DNA from: Corynebacterium epidermidicanis
GTDB taxonomy: Bacteria; Actinomycetota; Actinomycetes; Mycobacteriales; Mycobacteriaceae
Direction of reading: 5' to 3'
Assembly (NCBI RefSeq): GCF_001021025.1
Contig: NZ_CP011541.1
Location: 2,628,073 to 2,692,072 of the forward strand
DNA: 64,000 nt
A program made the position numbers and the translations under genes. Below, in pieces: positions 55,558 through 64,000 of the stretch. Below the pieces are notes generated by a model, which was not told the origin of the DNA, searched no databases, and was given only the letters and a program-made list of their open reading frames with translations. Position 1 is the first letter of the stretch, and each line of letters starts with the position of its first letter.

Positions 55558-56481
55558 ATGGTTCACGATATCGCCATCATTGGCTCGGGCCCGGCGGGCT
55601 ACACTGCCGCGGTATATGCGGCTCGGGCGGAGCTGAAGCCGATCATGTTTGAAGGCATTGAGTACGGTGGCTCGCTGATGACGACTACCGAGGTGGAGAA
55701 TTTCCCTGGTTTCCGGGAGGGCATTATGGGCCCGGAGCTTATGGAGAATATGCGCGCCCAGGCTGAGCGTTTCGGCACGCAGATGCTGCAGGAGATGGTC
55801 ACAAAGGTCGAGCTCGAGGGCGATGTGAAGCGTATTTGGGTTGATGATGAGCTCTATGAAGCCCGCGCCGTGATTTTGGCGATGGGTGCTGCGCCGCGCT
55901 ATTTGGGTGTCCCGGGCGAGCAGGAGTTGCTGGGGCGGGGCGTTTCCGCCTGTGCGACGTGTGATGGTTTCTTCTTCCGCGATCACCACATCGCTGTGAT
56001 TGGTGGCGGCGATTCTGCGATGGAGGAGGCGCTGTTTTTGGCTAAGTTTGGTCGGCAGGTCTCTATCATTCACCGTCGTGAGGAGTTCCGTGCGTCGAAG
56101 ATCATGCTGGAGCGGGCGAAAGCTAACGAAAAGATCACGTTTGTGACGAACGCCGTCGTGTCGCGTGTGGTGGGTGATTCGAAGGTGGAAGGCTTGGAGC
56201 TCAAGGATACTGTCACGGGTGAGACTCGTGTGATTGATGCGACGGCAATGTTTGTCGCGATTGGTCACGATCCTCGTTCCGAGATGGTGCGGGATCAGGT
56301 CAAGGTGGATGCCCACGGCTACATTGTGGTGGCGGAACCTTCCACCAAGACCAGCCTCGCTGGTGTGTTTGCTGCTGGTGACATTGTGGATAGCTATTAC
56401 CAGCAGGCTATTACGGCGGCGGGCAGCGGTTGTCGCGCCGCAATCGATGCGGAGCATTTCCTGGCTGAAACTGCTAAGTAG
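55558..56481 (+). CDS. trxB: Thioredoxin reductase
   Basis: 307 residues, flavoprotein that passes NADPH electrons to thioredoxin. FAD site [18 protein letters not shown], redox-active [14 protein letters not shown] site [14 protein letters not shown], second FAD motif [10 protein letters not shown]. Twenty-two bp before trxA and after the sigma-M-type promoter, so likely part of the thiol-stress regulon. Confidence 0.96.
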   Translation: MVHDIAIIGSGPAGYTAAVYAARAELKPIMFEGIEYGGSLMTTTEVENFPGFREGIMGPELMENMRAQAERFGTQMLQEMVTKVELEGDVKRIWVDDELYEARAVILAMGAAPRYLGVPGEQELLGRGVSACATCDGFFFRDHHIAVIGGGDSAMEEALFLAKFGRQVSIIHRREEFRASKIMLERAKANEKITFVTNAVVSRVVGDSKVEGLELKDTVTGETRVIDATAMFVAIGHDPRSEMVRDQVKVDAHGYIVVAEPSTKTSLAGVFAAGDIVDSYYQQAITAAGSGCRAAIDAEHFLAETAK

Positions 56482-56503
56482 GCTGGGAGGAAAGTAGGAG
56501 ATT

Positions 56504-56824
56504 ATGAGCGTTGTAAATGTTACTGAGGCCACTTTTAAGTCCACGGTGATTGAGTCCGACAAGCCTGTTTTGGTGGACTTTTGGGCCGAGTGGTGTGGTC
56601 CGTGCCGTAAGTTGAGCCCGGTGTTGGAGGAAGTCGCTGCTGAGCTGGGTGACCAGGTCACTGTTGCCAAGGTCAACGTCGATGAGGAACGCAATTTGGG
56701 CGCTATGTTCCAGATCATGTCTATCCCCGCTGTGATGATTTTTAAGGGTGGCAAGAAGGTAGACGAATTTGTGGGCGTGCAATCAAAGTCGGTAGTTTTG
56801 CAGAAGCTTCAGGCCCAGCTTTAG
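56504..56824 (+). CDS. trxA: Thioredoxin
   Basis: 106 residues with the active site FWAEWCGPCRKL and the cis-Pro SIPAVMIFKGGK. Substrate of the reductase encoded just before; keeps cytoplasmic disulfides reduced. Confidence 0.96.
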   Translation: MSVVNVTEATFKSTVIESDKPVLVDFWAEWCGPCRKLSPVLEEVAAELGDQVTVAKVNVDEERNLGAMFQIMSIPAVMIFKGGKKVDEFVGVQSKSVVLQKLQAQL

Positions 56825-56869
56825 CTGATAAGCTTTCTATCCGTAACTGTGCTTCAGGAAGGAGCGGGC

Positions 56870-58051
56870 GTGGCTGAGTTGTTGCGCGTCGGTGATAAGA
56901 GTCCTCGGGTGGCTGAAGTTCGAGCTGCGTTAGTTCGCCTTGGCTTGATGTCTGGCCATGAGGGTTCTTTGGCGCCTGGCTCTTCGCGCCAGTTTGCGGA
57001 AAAAGACACGGTGTTTGATGAGGACTTGGCGGAGGCCTTGCGGGCCTTCCAGCAGTCGCGTGGGATCCGTGCGGATGGTGTGATTGGGGAAAAGCTGCTT
57101 CGTACCCTCCGGGAAGCTAGCTACACGCTCGGGGCCAGGGTGCTGGTCTACCAGCCAGGAAACATCATGGTCGGTGACGACGTCGCCCAGCTGCAGCTGC
57201 AATTGCAGGAGCTGGGTTTTTACGCGGAGCGAGTCGACGGCCACTACGACGAAACCACCTTCAAGGCGGTGAAGAACTACCAGCTGAACTACGGCCTGAA
57301 TGAGGACGGCATCACCGGCCCCAACACTGTGCGTGCGCTCGGGCTGCTTGGGCGTCGCATTACGGGTGGCTCACGCCAGGCCATCCGCGAACGCGAGCAG
57401 GTCCGCAAGGCCGGCCCTAAGTTGGCAGGCAAGCGCGTGGTCATCGACCCTAGCCTGGGCGGGGCGAATAAGGGCATGCGGGTTCAGGGCAAGTATGGGG
57501 AAGTAGCCGAAGAGGAACTGCTCTGGGATCTGGCTACCCGGCTCGAGGGCCGGATGATTGCCGCTGGTATGGAGGCTATTTTGTCGCGCCCCCGCCTCGA
57601 TGATCCTTCCATTAAGCAGCGCGCCGAGATTGCGAATGCATTTGGCGCTGACCTGCTGATTAACCTGAGTATGGACCACTACCCGAACGAGAAAGCCAAT
57701 GGCGTGGCCACGTTCTACTTCGGTTCGGAGAAGGGCGCTACGTCCCTCACGGGCGAGATGTTGTCGGGCTATGTGCAGCGCGAGGTGGTTGCGCGCACTG
57801 GTTTGGGTGACTGTCGCAACCACGCCCGCACCTGGGATGTGCTCCGCATGACGAAGATGCCCACCATCGAGTTGGTCTGTGGCTACCTCACGAACCCGCG
57901 CGATGTCGCCATCCTCACCGACCCTCGCGAGCGCGACGCTATTGCCGAGGCAGTGGTAGTGGCTGTTAAACGCCTGTACCTGCTGGATGACGACGACCAG
58001 CCCACCGGCACCTTCAAGTTCACCGAGCTCCTTGAGGCAGAGGCGCAGTAG
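56870..58051 (+). CDS. cwlM: CwlM-type N-acetylmuramoyl-L-alanine amidase-like protein
   Basis: 393 residues from GTG 56870, chosen because AGGAAGGAG ends 5 bp before it. Two peptidoglycan-binding modules, about residues 1-70 (VAEVRAALVRLGL, AFQQSRGIRADGVIG) and 85-155 (VAQLQLQLQELGFY, YQLNYGLNEDGITG). Then an Amidase_3-like domain (VVIDPSLGG, EEELLWDLATRLEGRM, INLSMDHYPNEKANGVATFYFG, IELVCGYLTNP). In mycobacteria CwlM is cytoplasmic and stimulates MurA instead of cleaving the wall; the lack of a signal peptide here fits. The catalytic His of Amidase_3 is replaced in VVIDPSLGG (usually DPGHGG), also a regulatory sign. Confidence 0.88.
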   Translation: MAELLRVGDKSPRVAEVRAALVRLGLMSGHEGSLAPGSSRQFAEKDTVFDEDLAEALRAFQQSRGIRADGVIGEKLLRTLREASYTLGARVLVYQPGNIMVGDDVAQLQLQLQELGFYAERVDGHYDETTFKAVKNYQLNYGLNEDGITGPNTVRALGLLGRRITGGSRQAIREREQVRKAGPKLAGKRVVIDPSLGGANKGMRVQGKYGEVAEEELLWDLATRLEGRMIAAGMEAILSRPRLDDPSIKQRAEIANAFGADLLINLSMDHYPNEKANGVATFYFGSEKGATSLTGEMLSGYVQREVVARTGLGDCRNHARTWDVLRMTKMPTIELVCGYLTNPRDVAILTDPRERDAIAEAVVVAVKRLYLLDDDDQPTGTFKFTELLEAEAQ

Positions 58052-58075
58052 CGTTCTGGCCCAATACCAGCAGGC

Positions 58076-58633
58076 CTAGCACTGCACCCGAAGCAGTTCC
58101 TCCACTTCGGCCGCTGCCATGAGCCCGTCGGATGGCGGTAGTTCGATGCGGTAGCGGGGGAGTTCGGGGTGTGGTGCTTCCTCCCAGAACCCGGCCGCGA
58201 GCAGGGCAAAATCTGGCATGAGTCCGAGGTGGCCCCACGGCCCGGAGTTCCAGGCGTAGGCTTCTACGGCTGGCACGCCGGCGCCGAGGAGGTGGCCCAG
58301 GGTGGCGTCGAGAAGCAGTGCGTAGGTGCTGGGGTCGAAGAGGTCTGCGAAGAGGCTGCTGATCAGTACGGCGTCGGGGGAGACGGGCGATGGCATAGCT
58401 GCGACGCCTGGGAGCAGGGAGGGTGGGGCGAAAAGGAGGGTGGCTTCGGCAGTTGCTGAGTTGACGGCGGAAAAACCGCAGGTCCCGTAGGTTAGGAGGG
58501 TGCGGCTGAGCCAGAGTTCCTTTTCGATCTCTGGTTCGACGACGGCTGCCGATGCACCTAGCTCCCAGAAGACGCTGCGTTTGGCTGCTGGGTGCAGGTT
58601 CGTCAGGCTGACCGGTTCGATGCGCATCCCCAC
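58076..58633 (-). CDS. Conserved protein downstream of parB (Rv3916c-like)
   Basis: 185 residues, soluble, of the GNAT-like type kept between cwlM and parB in actinobacteria. TYGTCGFSAVNSATAEATLLFAPPSLLPG and AWNSGPWGHLGLMPDFALLAAGFWEE. It starts 9 bp after parB in the direction of transcription, so belongs to the rsmG-parA-parB group. Function unknown. Confidence 0.75.
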   Translation of the reverse strand: MGMRIEPVSLTNLHPAAKRSVFWELGASAAVVEPEIEKELWLSRTLLTYGTCGFSAVNSATAEATLLFAPPSLLPGVAAMPSPVSPDAVLISSLFADLFDPSTYALLLDATLGHLLGAGVPAVEAYAWNSGPWGHLGLMPDFALLAAGFWEEAPHPELPRYRIELPPSDGLMAAAEVEELLRVQC

Positions 58634-58642
58634 GGCCTAAGG

Positions 58643-59620
58643 CTAGCCTTCGAGTAGCCCGAGGATGCGTTCGAAATCTTCGTGGTCGCCGAACTCCACC
58701 ACGATTTTTCCTTTTCGTTTGCCCATTTGCACTTGGACGCGGGTGTCGAAGCGGTCGCCTAGGCGGGTGGCTGCTTGGGTGGCGAACTCCGGGAGGGGAG
58801 CCTTGACGCGCTTGCGTTCCACGGGTGCTTCGCCACGGTTCAGCAGGGTAACTGCTTCTTCGGTGGCGCGTACGGACATCCCTTCCGCGACGATGCGCGC
58901 CGCCAGGGCTTCCTGGGCTTCCGCGCCGGTCTTCAGGCCGAGCAGCGCACGGGCGTGGCCTGCGGAGAGCACGCCTGCTGCCACTTTGCGTTGCACTGGG
59001 ACGGGTAGGGAGAGCAGCCGGATCATGTTGGTGATGAGTGGCCGGGATCGGCCGAGGCGGTCGGCGAGCTCGGTTTGGGTGACGTTGAATTCTTGTAGTA
59101 GCTGCTGGTAGGCGGCTGCTTCTTCTAGTGGGTTGAGTTGGGCGCGGTGGATGTTTTCCAGGAGCGCGTCGCGGAGCATGTCTGCGTCGTCGGTTTCCCG
59201 CACGATCGCCGGGATGCTGTTAAGGCCGGCGCGTTGGGTGGCGCGCCAGCGGCGTTCGCCCATGATGAGTTCGTAGCGTTGGCCGCGGGGCCGCACCACG
59301 ATTGGCTGCAGTAGCCCGAATTCCCGGATGGAGTGTACGAGTTCGTCGAGCGCGTCCGGGTCAAATACCTGGCGTGGCTGGTGCGGGTTGGCGTCGATGA
59401 GGTGTACTGGGATTTCCCGGTAGCTGGCCCCGATCTCTGCACTGCTTTGCGACGCCCCGGCCTCGCTGGTTGTGGCGGGGGTGCCGGGGTGCGGGGTTTT
59501 GTTGCCTCCGAGAATGATGTCGGCGGCCCCGTTGGTGAGGCGTGGTTTTTGTTCGGGTGAGCTGGGGATGAGTGCGGCGAGTCCTCGGCCGAGGCCGCCT
59601 TTGCGGGTTTCTTGTGACAC
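58643..59620 (-). CDS. parB: Chromosome partitioning protein ParB
   Basis: 325 residues from a GTG ([21 protein letters not shown]) that begins right at the parA stop (TAAGTG). ParB/Srx CTPase box: [20 protein letters not shown] and [15 protein letters not shown], then [22 protein letters not shown]. The parS-recognition helix-turn-helix is [26 protein letters not shown] and the C-terminal dimer part ends [21 protein letters not shown]. It binds the parS sites listed here and spreads over the origin region. Confidence 0.96.
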   Translation of the reverse strand: MSQETRKGGLGRGLAALIPSSPEQKPRLTNGAADIILGGNKTPHPGTPATTSEAGASQSSAEIGASYREIPVHLIDANPHQPRQVFDPDALDELVHSIREFGLLQPIVVRPRGQRYELIMGERRWRATQRAGLNSIPAIVRETDDADMLRDALLENIHRAQLNPLEEAAAYQQLLQEFNVTQTELADRLGRSRPLITNMIRLLSLPVPVQRKVAAGVLSAGHARALLGLKTGAEAQEALAARIVAEGMSVRATEEAVTLLNRGEAPVERKRVKAPLPEFATQAATRLGDRFDTRVQVQMGKRKGKIVVEFGDHEDFERILGLLEG

Positions 59621-60559
59621 TTAGGCTTCCTCTCCTGCTGGGTTGGCTGTTGGTGCTTGTCCGATGGGGCTGTCGCTGTGGGCGGGGTAGTCGCCGCGGT
59701 TGGCAAGTTCTTTGGCTGCGTCGAGGTAGGCCATGGCGCCGCGCGAGCCTGGGTCGTATTCGAGGACGGTTTGTCCGTATCCGGGGGCCTCGGAGACCTT
59801 GACGGAGCGGGGGATCATGTTGGTCAGCACCACTTCGCCGAAGTGTTCTCTCACTTCGCTGGCGACTTGTTCCGCGAGCTTGGTGCGGGCGTCATACATG
59901 GTCAGCAGGATTGCGGAGATGTGAAGCGCGGGGTTGAGGTGCTGCCGGATCATGGTGATGTTGTTGAGGAGCTGTCCCACGCCTTCCAGGGCGTAGTATT
60001 CGGCCTGGATTGGAATCATCACTTCGGTCACGGCTGTCATCGCGTTGATGGTGAGCAGCCCGAGGGAGGGTGGGCAGTCGACGATGACGTAGTCGAAGCC
60101 GTGCTCGGCGATGAAGTCGGCCGAGATGGCGTCAGCGAGGCGGTATTCGCGGCGCACCATGGATACCATTTCGATTTCGGCGCCGGCGAGGTCGATGGTG
60201 GCTGGGATGCAGTACAGGTTGTCGTTGAAGGGAGACTTCTGTAGGGCCTCGGCGGGCGTGCAGGCCCCGATGATGACTTCGTAGGAGGACAGCACCCCGG
60301 AGTGGTGTTCGGCGCCTAGGGCAGTGGAGGCGTTTCCCTGCGGGTCAAGGTCAATGACCAGGACTTTGAGCCCATGTAGGGAGAGTCCCGCGGCGAGGTT
60401 CACCGAGGAGGTCGTTTTCCCGACGCCGCCTTTTTGGTTGGCGACGGTGATCTTACGTGGGGTTTCTGGTCGCGGTAGGGTCAGCGAGTTCGGGGTTTTC
60501 ACCTGGGCTGCGCGTCGGGCGGCAGCGGCAATTGGTGTGTCCCAAAACTGATCATCCAT
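59621..60559 (-). CDS. parA: Chromosome partitioning ATPase ParA (Soj)
   Basis: 312 residues from ATG 60559 (MDDQFWDTPIAAAARRA); the longer frame has an Arg-rich upstream extension lying inside rsmG. Deviant Walker A KGGVGKTTSSVNLAA, Walker A' VIDLDPQGN, Walker B VIVDCPPSLG. Moves ParB-origin complexes to the cell poles and links to polar growth. Coupled to parB. Confidence 0.95.
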   Translation of the reverse strand: MDDQFWDTPIAAAARRAAQVKTPNSLTLPRPETPRKITVANQKGGVGKTTSSVNLAAGLSLHGLKVLVIDLDPQGNASTALGAEHHSGVLSSYEVIIGACTPAEALQKSPFNDNLYCIPATIDLAGAEIEMVSMVRREYRLADAISADFIAEHGFDYVIVDCPPSLGLLTINAMTAVTEVMIPIQAEYYALEGVGQLLNNITMIRQHLNPALHISAILLTMYDARTKLAEQVASEVREHFGEVVLTNMIPRSVKVSEAPGYGQTVLEYDPGSRGAMAYLDAAKELANRGDYPAHSDSPIGQAPTANPAGEEA

Positions 60560-60597
60560 CCTGGTGTCCCTTCCGAAAATTTTGGCTGTATTACACC

Positions 60598-61239
60598 TTA
60601 CTTCACTCGTGCGATCAGGATGAGGGTGGTGGGGTCCGCGAGGTGCTCGGTCCCGACGACCCGAATTTCGGCGAGGCCGCCACCTGCCTTTTTGATTTCG
60701 CGTTGGTCGCGTTCTAGCTCCTCCGCGACGGAGCTTCCTTTCAGTGCGATCATCTTGCCGCCCTTCTTCACCAGGGGCAGCGACCAACCGGCGAGCCGGC
60801 CTAGTGGGGCGACTGCGCGGGAGGTCACGACGTCCACGGGTGCGACTTCGTCGCGGACGGCCTTTTCCTCGGCTCGCCCGCGGATCACTGTCACGTTGCT
60901 GAGCCCTAGCTGCTCCTTCACTTCACCGAGGTACACCGAGCGTTTCAGCAGGGGCTCTATCAAAGTGATGGAAAGGTCCGGGCGCGCAATCGCTAGGGGA
61001 ATGCCGGGCAGGCCGGCGCCGGAACCGATGTCGGCGACTCGCGCATCTGCCGGGATGGCCTCCGACAATACGGCACAGTTCAGGATGTGGCGCTCCCACA
61101 GTCGGGGCACTTCACGAGGTCCGATGAAGCCACGGACAGAGCCGTCGGTGGCGAGGGAGTCGTGGTAGTGCTGAGCCAGTGGGAGTCGATCCCCGAAGAT
61201 GTCTGCGGCTGCAGTTTCGAGTGGTTTCACGTGAAACAT
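60598..61239 (-). CDS. rsmG: 16S rRNA (guanine-N7) methyltransferase
   Basis: 213 residues from ATG 61239, [15 protein letters not shown]; the upstream in-frame ATG is rejected. SAM site [21 protein letters not shown]; also RELP-like contacts and the C-terminal [24 protein letters not shown]. Methylates G527 of 16S rRNA; loss gives low-level streptomycin resistance in other bacteria. The parS at 61224-61237 makes the first five codons. Confidence 0.95.
   Translation of the reverse strand: MFHVKPLETAAADIFGDRLPLAQHYHDSLATDGSVRGFIGPREVPRLWERHILNCAVLSEAIPADARVADIGSGAGLPGIPLAIARPDLSITLIEPLLKRSVYLGEVKEQLGLSNVTVIRGRAEEKAVRDEVAPVDVVTSRAVAPLGRLAGWSLPLVKKGGKMIALKGSSVAEELERDQREIKKAGGGLAEIRVVGTEHLADPTTLILIARVK
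61224..61237. promoter_or_regulatory. parS site at the rsmG start
   Basis: Exact GTTTCACGTGAAAC overlapping the start codon region of rsmG; the origin-nearest parS in the window, about 2.6 kb from the DnaA-box cluster. Confidence 0.92.
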
Positions 61240-61311
61240 CCTTGCGAGTGGGTGAATTGGTTCAGGTTGGCGTCGATAAGCAACGCTACCGAAGTTTGGC
61301 ACGCAACGAAA

Positions 61312-61334
61312 AAGCCACCCGCGAGGGGTGGCTT
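61312..61334 (-). terminator. Terminator after yidC
   Basis: AAGCCACCC and GGGTGGCTT form a 9-bp stem over five bases, followed on the minus strand by TTTTTCG. It separates the rpmH-yidC group from rsmG-parAB. The 110-bp gap also holds one CGTCGATAAGC word (61271-61281). Confidence 0.85.
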
Positions 61335-61347
61335 CGGATCCGGGAAG

Positions 61348-62301
61348 CTACTTGCGCTTCTTCTTTGGATTGTCGGGGCGCTGGCCTGGCTTCGGAGCGG
61401 TGGCGCGCTTGGCAGCTGCCTTCGCGGCGAGTTCGGCTTCTTCCTCGGCGTCCATCTTGTTAAAGACGTACTTCATTTGGAAGAAGGTCCAGATGTTGTT
61501 GGAGACCATGTAGAACAGCAGGCCGAGGTGCCACAGCACACCGGTAAAGAGGATGGTGGCTGGCATGAACCAGAGCATCATCTTGTTCATCATGTCCATT
61601 TGCGAGGCCATCATCTCGTTCGTCGGTGCCTGCTGACGACCGGAGGCAATGCGGGCTTTCTGGCGGTCCAGGGACAGGCGGGCGTTGAAGTGGGTGGCCA
61701 GCACACAGATGATGATCAGTGGCGCGGCCACCAGGATGATGTTGGTCTTGGTGAAGTCAACTGGCTGGAATGCCTGGTACATCTCGCTTGGCATGGAGAT
61801 GTAGGACGACAGTGGCACCCCAAAGAGGCGCGCGCCCAGGAAGGACTGGACGTCTTCCGGCTTGAAGAAGTAGTTGGCGGTGTTGGCATTTTCTTCGATG
61901 CTCATCCCCAACTGGCCGGTGCCGGTACCGGTGCGGTTGAAGGAACGCAGCACGTGGAACAGACCGATGAACACTGGCATCTGCACGAGGATGGGCAAGC
62001 AGCCGGCGATAGGATTAACGCCCAGCTCCTTCTGGAGCGCGCGGGTTTCCTCCATCATCTTCTGCTGGTCATTCTTGTATTTCTGACGAATTTCCTGCAT
62101 CCGAGGCTGCATTTCCTGCATTTTCCGTCCGGAGCGCATCTGATTGATGGTTGGCTTCACCAAAAGGACGCGGATGGTGAAGGTCAAGAACATGATGGCC
62201 AGCACCCAGGAGATGCCGGAGTCTGCGTCGAACACATAGGAAAACACCTTGTGCCAGAACCACAGCACGACCGAAATTGGCCAGTAGACGAAATTGAGCA
62301 C
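61348..62301 (-). CDS. yidC: Membrane protein insertase YidC
   Basis: 317 residues. Spans at the N-terminus (FVYWPISVVLWFW), then MFLTFTIRVLLVKPTINQMRSGRKMQ, GCLPILVQMPVFIGLFHVLRS, and a last hairpin MMLWFMPATILFTGVLWHLGLLFYMVSNNIWTFFQ. Very basic tail ending PDNPKKKRK, typical of Gram-positive types that bind the ribosome. Inserts membrane proteins alone or with SecYEG. No jag (KH/R3H) gene follows. Confidence 0.95.
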   Translation of the reverse strand: MLNFVYWPISVVLWFWHKVFSYVFDADSGISWVLAIMFLTFTIRVLLVKPTINQMRSGRKMQEMQPRMQEIRQKYKNDQQKMMEETRALQKELGVNPIAGCLPILVQMPVFIGLFHVLRSFNRTGTGTGQLGMSIEENANTANYFFKPEDVQSFLGARLFGVPLSSYISMPSEMYQAFQPVDFTKTNIILVAAPLIIICVLATHFNARLSLDRQKARIASGRQQAPTNEMMASQMDMMNKMMLWFMPATILFTGVLWHLGLLFYMVSNNIWTFFQMKYVFNKMDAEEEAELAAKAAAKRATAPKPGQRPDNPKKKRK

Positions 62302-62332
62302 TGTGAGTAAAACTCCTTGTTAAGTGAACCAG

Positions 62333-62644
62333 CTAGTGCTGGTTCAGGTCACGAACCGGTACTGGATCGTATCCGCCCGGATGCCACGGCCCACATTTTG
62401 CCAGCCGCGCTGCCGTGAGCACCACGCCCATGAAGGCGCCGCGCTCGCGCAGTGCATCTAGCGCATAAGCACTGCATGTCGGCTCAAACCGACAAGACGA
62501 ACCCATTTTAAGGGGTGAGAGGTAGTTTTGGTAGAACAACACTGCCTTGAGGAGGGCGCGCGTCGCGAAGCTGCGGTGTGCAGCTGGCTTATCGACGTTT
62601 TCCGTCTCGCCCTGCGATACATCTTTCGAGTGCATGTCGCACAT
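62333..62644 (-). CDS. yidD: Membrane protein insertion efficiency factor YidD
   Basis: 103 residues with the family block [40 protein letters not shown] and [13 protein letters not shown]. The start at ATG 62644 (or 62635) lies inside rnpA, so the two genes overlap by 47-56 bp in different frames. Helps YidC or Sec insertion. The rnpA stop TAA falls in a CGTCGATAAGC word which yidD reads as VDK. Confidence 0.9.
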   Translation of the reverse strand: MCDMHSKDVSQGETENVDKPAAHRSFATRALLKAVLFYQNYLSPLKMGSSCRFEPTCSAYALDALRERGAFMGVVLTAARLAKCGPWHPGGYDPVPVRDLNQH

Positions 62645-62960
62645 CGGCGCTTAACTCCTCGCTGGTTGCTGTCCCGGCACTGGGTAGTGCCCTGATGACA
62701 ACGTTCGCGGATGTCGGTAAGTTTCCGGCTTCCGCGATGCAAATATGCCGAAGCCGCCGGTAGGTTCGGTGTCTGACGACCGAATTACCGACGGCTTTGG
62801 ATACGATGAGGCCGAAGTGCGGCCCGCCGAAGCGGACGAGTGCACTTGTGCCTGCCGTGTCTGATAGGTGTACGACAACCGTTGCGGTTCCCGCACGGCG
62901 GCCCCGTTTGATCGTGTTGCGGAATTCTTGCGAACTCAGCTTTAGATTCTTCGGTAGCAC
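62589..62960 (-). CDS. rnpA: Ribonuclease P protein component
   Basis: 123 residues: [16 protein letters not shown], then [26 protein letters not shown], the RNR-type motif region of the family, here with T-Y substituted ([11 protein letters not shown] where most have NRVKRRLR). Binds the RNA subunit for tRNA 5' maturation. 25 bp after rpmH. Confidence 0.93.
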   Translation of the reverse strand: MLPKNLKLSSQEFRNTIKRGRRAGTATVVVHLSDTAGTSALVRFGGPHFGLIVSKAVGNSVVRHRTYRRLRHICIAEAGNLPTSANVVIRALPSAGTATSEELSADVRHALERCIAGRDGKRR

Positions 62961-62985
62961 GCCTATCAGCCAAACTAAGCGCGAA

Positions 62986-63129
62986 TTACGCGGTCAGCTT
63001 TGCACGGCCCTTACGACGACGTGCCGCCACGATTGCACGGCCCGCACGGGTGCGCATACGAGTACGGAAGCCGTGAACGCGTGCACGACGACGGTTGTTC
63101 GGCTGGAACGTCCGCTTGCCCTTTGCCAC
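62986..63129 (-). CDS. rpmH: Ribosomal protein L34
   Basis: 47 residues from GTG 63129, [21 protein letters not shown] then [19 protein letters not shown]. Highly basic, normal length. First gene of the minus-strand rpmH-rnpA-yidD-yidC group next to oriC. The longer frame reaching 63264 is rejected. Confidence 0.96.
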   Translation of the reverse strand: MAKGKRTFQPNNRRRARVHGFRTRMRTRAGRAIVAARRRKGRAKLTA

Positions 63130-64000
63130 GGTTACACTCCTAATTGTTTCAGCAGGTAGCACACGCATGCAGCCACAGGGCAGCGAAATACCGGGCGCAT
63201 CCACACGAAAAGTGCGGAGCGTCGGTACCACGACTGCGATCTGGCGGCCTGGTGTGTCACCCAAGTTTGGATGATTGGTTAGAACCCAGTAAGCAGGAAG
63301 GTTGCGCGCCTTTGCGGGCGAACAACAGGCCGACTAGCTTGCTAGGCCACAACTATTTGGTGAGCCAAATTGTTGTGTTAATGCACATCGGAGGATCTAC
63401 TGCGATGTGACAGACAGGTGCAAGCCTACGCTATGGCGCGTTGTCAAACCAAATCGACACACCCTGTTTTTGCGCTTTGCGTAAGCGGGGTTAGCGGCTA
63501 CCCCTTTAATGACAAATTTGTAATTTACCCCGTGGTAGAGGGCCATTTGTGCACTTCCACCATGACATAGCGCGACTGCTACCTTTTTGCCACACCGGTT
63601 TCTGTGGACATACCGCATTCACACCGAGTAACAATGAATGTGACCGCTTTACCCACAGCCTGTGAGTGTTTCAACCTGTGTATAACTCTCAAGTAAGGGT
63701 TTAGAATTTTAATCGCCTTGGGTGTTGTCGCAGGTAGAAACGTTTTATGACCCTATGAAATCTATCCACAGGCTAGGGGATACCCTGTGTATAACTTGTG
63801 GAGACAAAGTTGTACACAACTGTGGATAACACTGTGGAAGCACAGGCCACGGCCCAAAACCGGGTTGTGAATTTGTTATTCACACCGATTTTTCGCTCCG
63901 TCAAACTACAAGAATCCAAGACCCACCGAAAGGTCCCCAGTGTCGGGGGATCTGATGCGCGCTGCCTGCTCGCATTGATAGACACGCTAAGGACCTCGAA
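63130..64000. other. oriC: rpmH-dnaA intergenic region with left part of oriC
   Basis: No gene. From about 63600 to 63900 the DNA becomes AT-rich and carries DnaA-box-like sites: TGTGTATAA at 63677-63685 and 63786-63794, CTATCCACA at 63762-63770, TGTGGATAA at 63821-63829 (a consensus box on the minus strand), with near matches (CCCACAG about 63652, TTGTGGAG about 63796, CTGTGGAAG about 63832). AT-rich blocks around 63700-63760 could be the unwinding element. dnaA is expected just right of the window, on the plus strand. The rpmH promoter must also lie here. Confidence 0.85.

Noticed and set aside
55537-56754. 405-codon minus-strand frame across trxB and trxA
   Set aside because: trxB and trxA on the plus strand are unmistakable; this is a shadow.
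632-62597. CGTCGATAAGC as a KOPS- or Chi-like polar motif
   Set aside because: Seven copies in each orientation on a single replichore; polar motifs should be skewed.
63773-63985. 70-codon minus-strand frame in oriC
   Set aside because: Overlaps the DnaA-box cluster and has no start signal; oriC is expected to be non-coding.

Overview
This looks like a chromosomal segment of a Corynebacterium-type actinobacterium (order Mycobacteriales), GC-rich, ending at the right in the replication origin. The evidence is the gene order at the right end, which on the minus strand runs rpmH, rnpA, yidD, yidC, rsmG, parA, parB and on the plus strand runs nudix(mutT4-like), DUF6049-like, murJ, sigM, trxB, trxA, cwlM. 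That is the conserved actinobacterial origin neighbourhood. There are also eight exact copies of the ParB site GTTTCACGTGAAAC, a fused trpCF, and an LxxTG surface protein. The species cannot be named from the sequence alone. dnaA itself is not in the window; the DnaA-box-rich DNA from about 63.6 to 63.9 kb is the left part of oriC.

Layout. 1-7.5 kb: end of a VanZ-like gene, gabD2-like dehydrogenase, and a 1693-residue cell-wall-anchored protein with 19 thrombospondin-type-3 calcium repeats. 7.5-10.4 kb: leuS with an in-frame minisatellite. 10.4-11 kb: a repeat-rich intergenic island with two DnaA boxes. 11-15.8 kb: a DUF559-type protein and a fused indolepyruvate ferredoxin oxidoreductase. 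16.2-17.8 kb: an AlbA_2/HATPase regulator bracketed by a 114-bp direct repeat. 17.9-21.6 kb: an ABC exporter divergent from a two-component system. 21.6-25.7 kb: a DUF4185 pseudogene, then a metal/siderophore-type ABC importer divergent from an ArsR regulator. 26-28.3 kb: DAACS symporter, SdpI-like protein, Nudix protein. 28.35-36 kb: the trp operon (leader peptide with three Trp codons, then trpB, E, G, D, CF, B, A) carrying two trpB genes and three of the parS sites. 36-40.2 kb: a decaying MerR/ABC drug-export locus and a Rieske lipoprotein whose terminator is itself a parS. 40.4-48.7 kb: old yellow enzyme, BASS transporter, YqgE, CCA-adding enzyme, mutT4-like and DUF6049-like genes. 48.7-52.1 kb: an accessory insert (TetR, broken YhgE-like gene, HNH endonuclease) that interrupts the usual synteny. 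52.2-63.1 kb: the murJ-to-rpmH core.

Working together. The right end couples cell-envelope synthesis (murJ, cwlM, yidC), disulfide stress (sigM, trxB, trxA with a sigma-M-like promoter) and origin segregation (parAB plus scattered parS). The trp operon is transcription-attenuated and also serves as part of the centromere.

The strongest unexplained signals are at the DNA level. (1) An 11-bp word, CGTCGATAAGC, occurs at least 14 times on both strands, in several reading frames and once between genes. (2) Four roughly 120-bp intergenic inverted-repeat elements have changes in one arm matched by changes in the other. (3) A regulator gene sits between near-identical 114-bp repeats full of inverted TTAACAC boxes. 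(4) Minisatellites with unit lengths divisible by three have expanded inside several genes, including leuS and a response regulator. No tRNA, rRNA, CRISPR array, prophage or transposase gene was seen.
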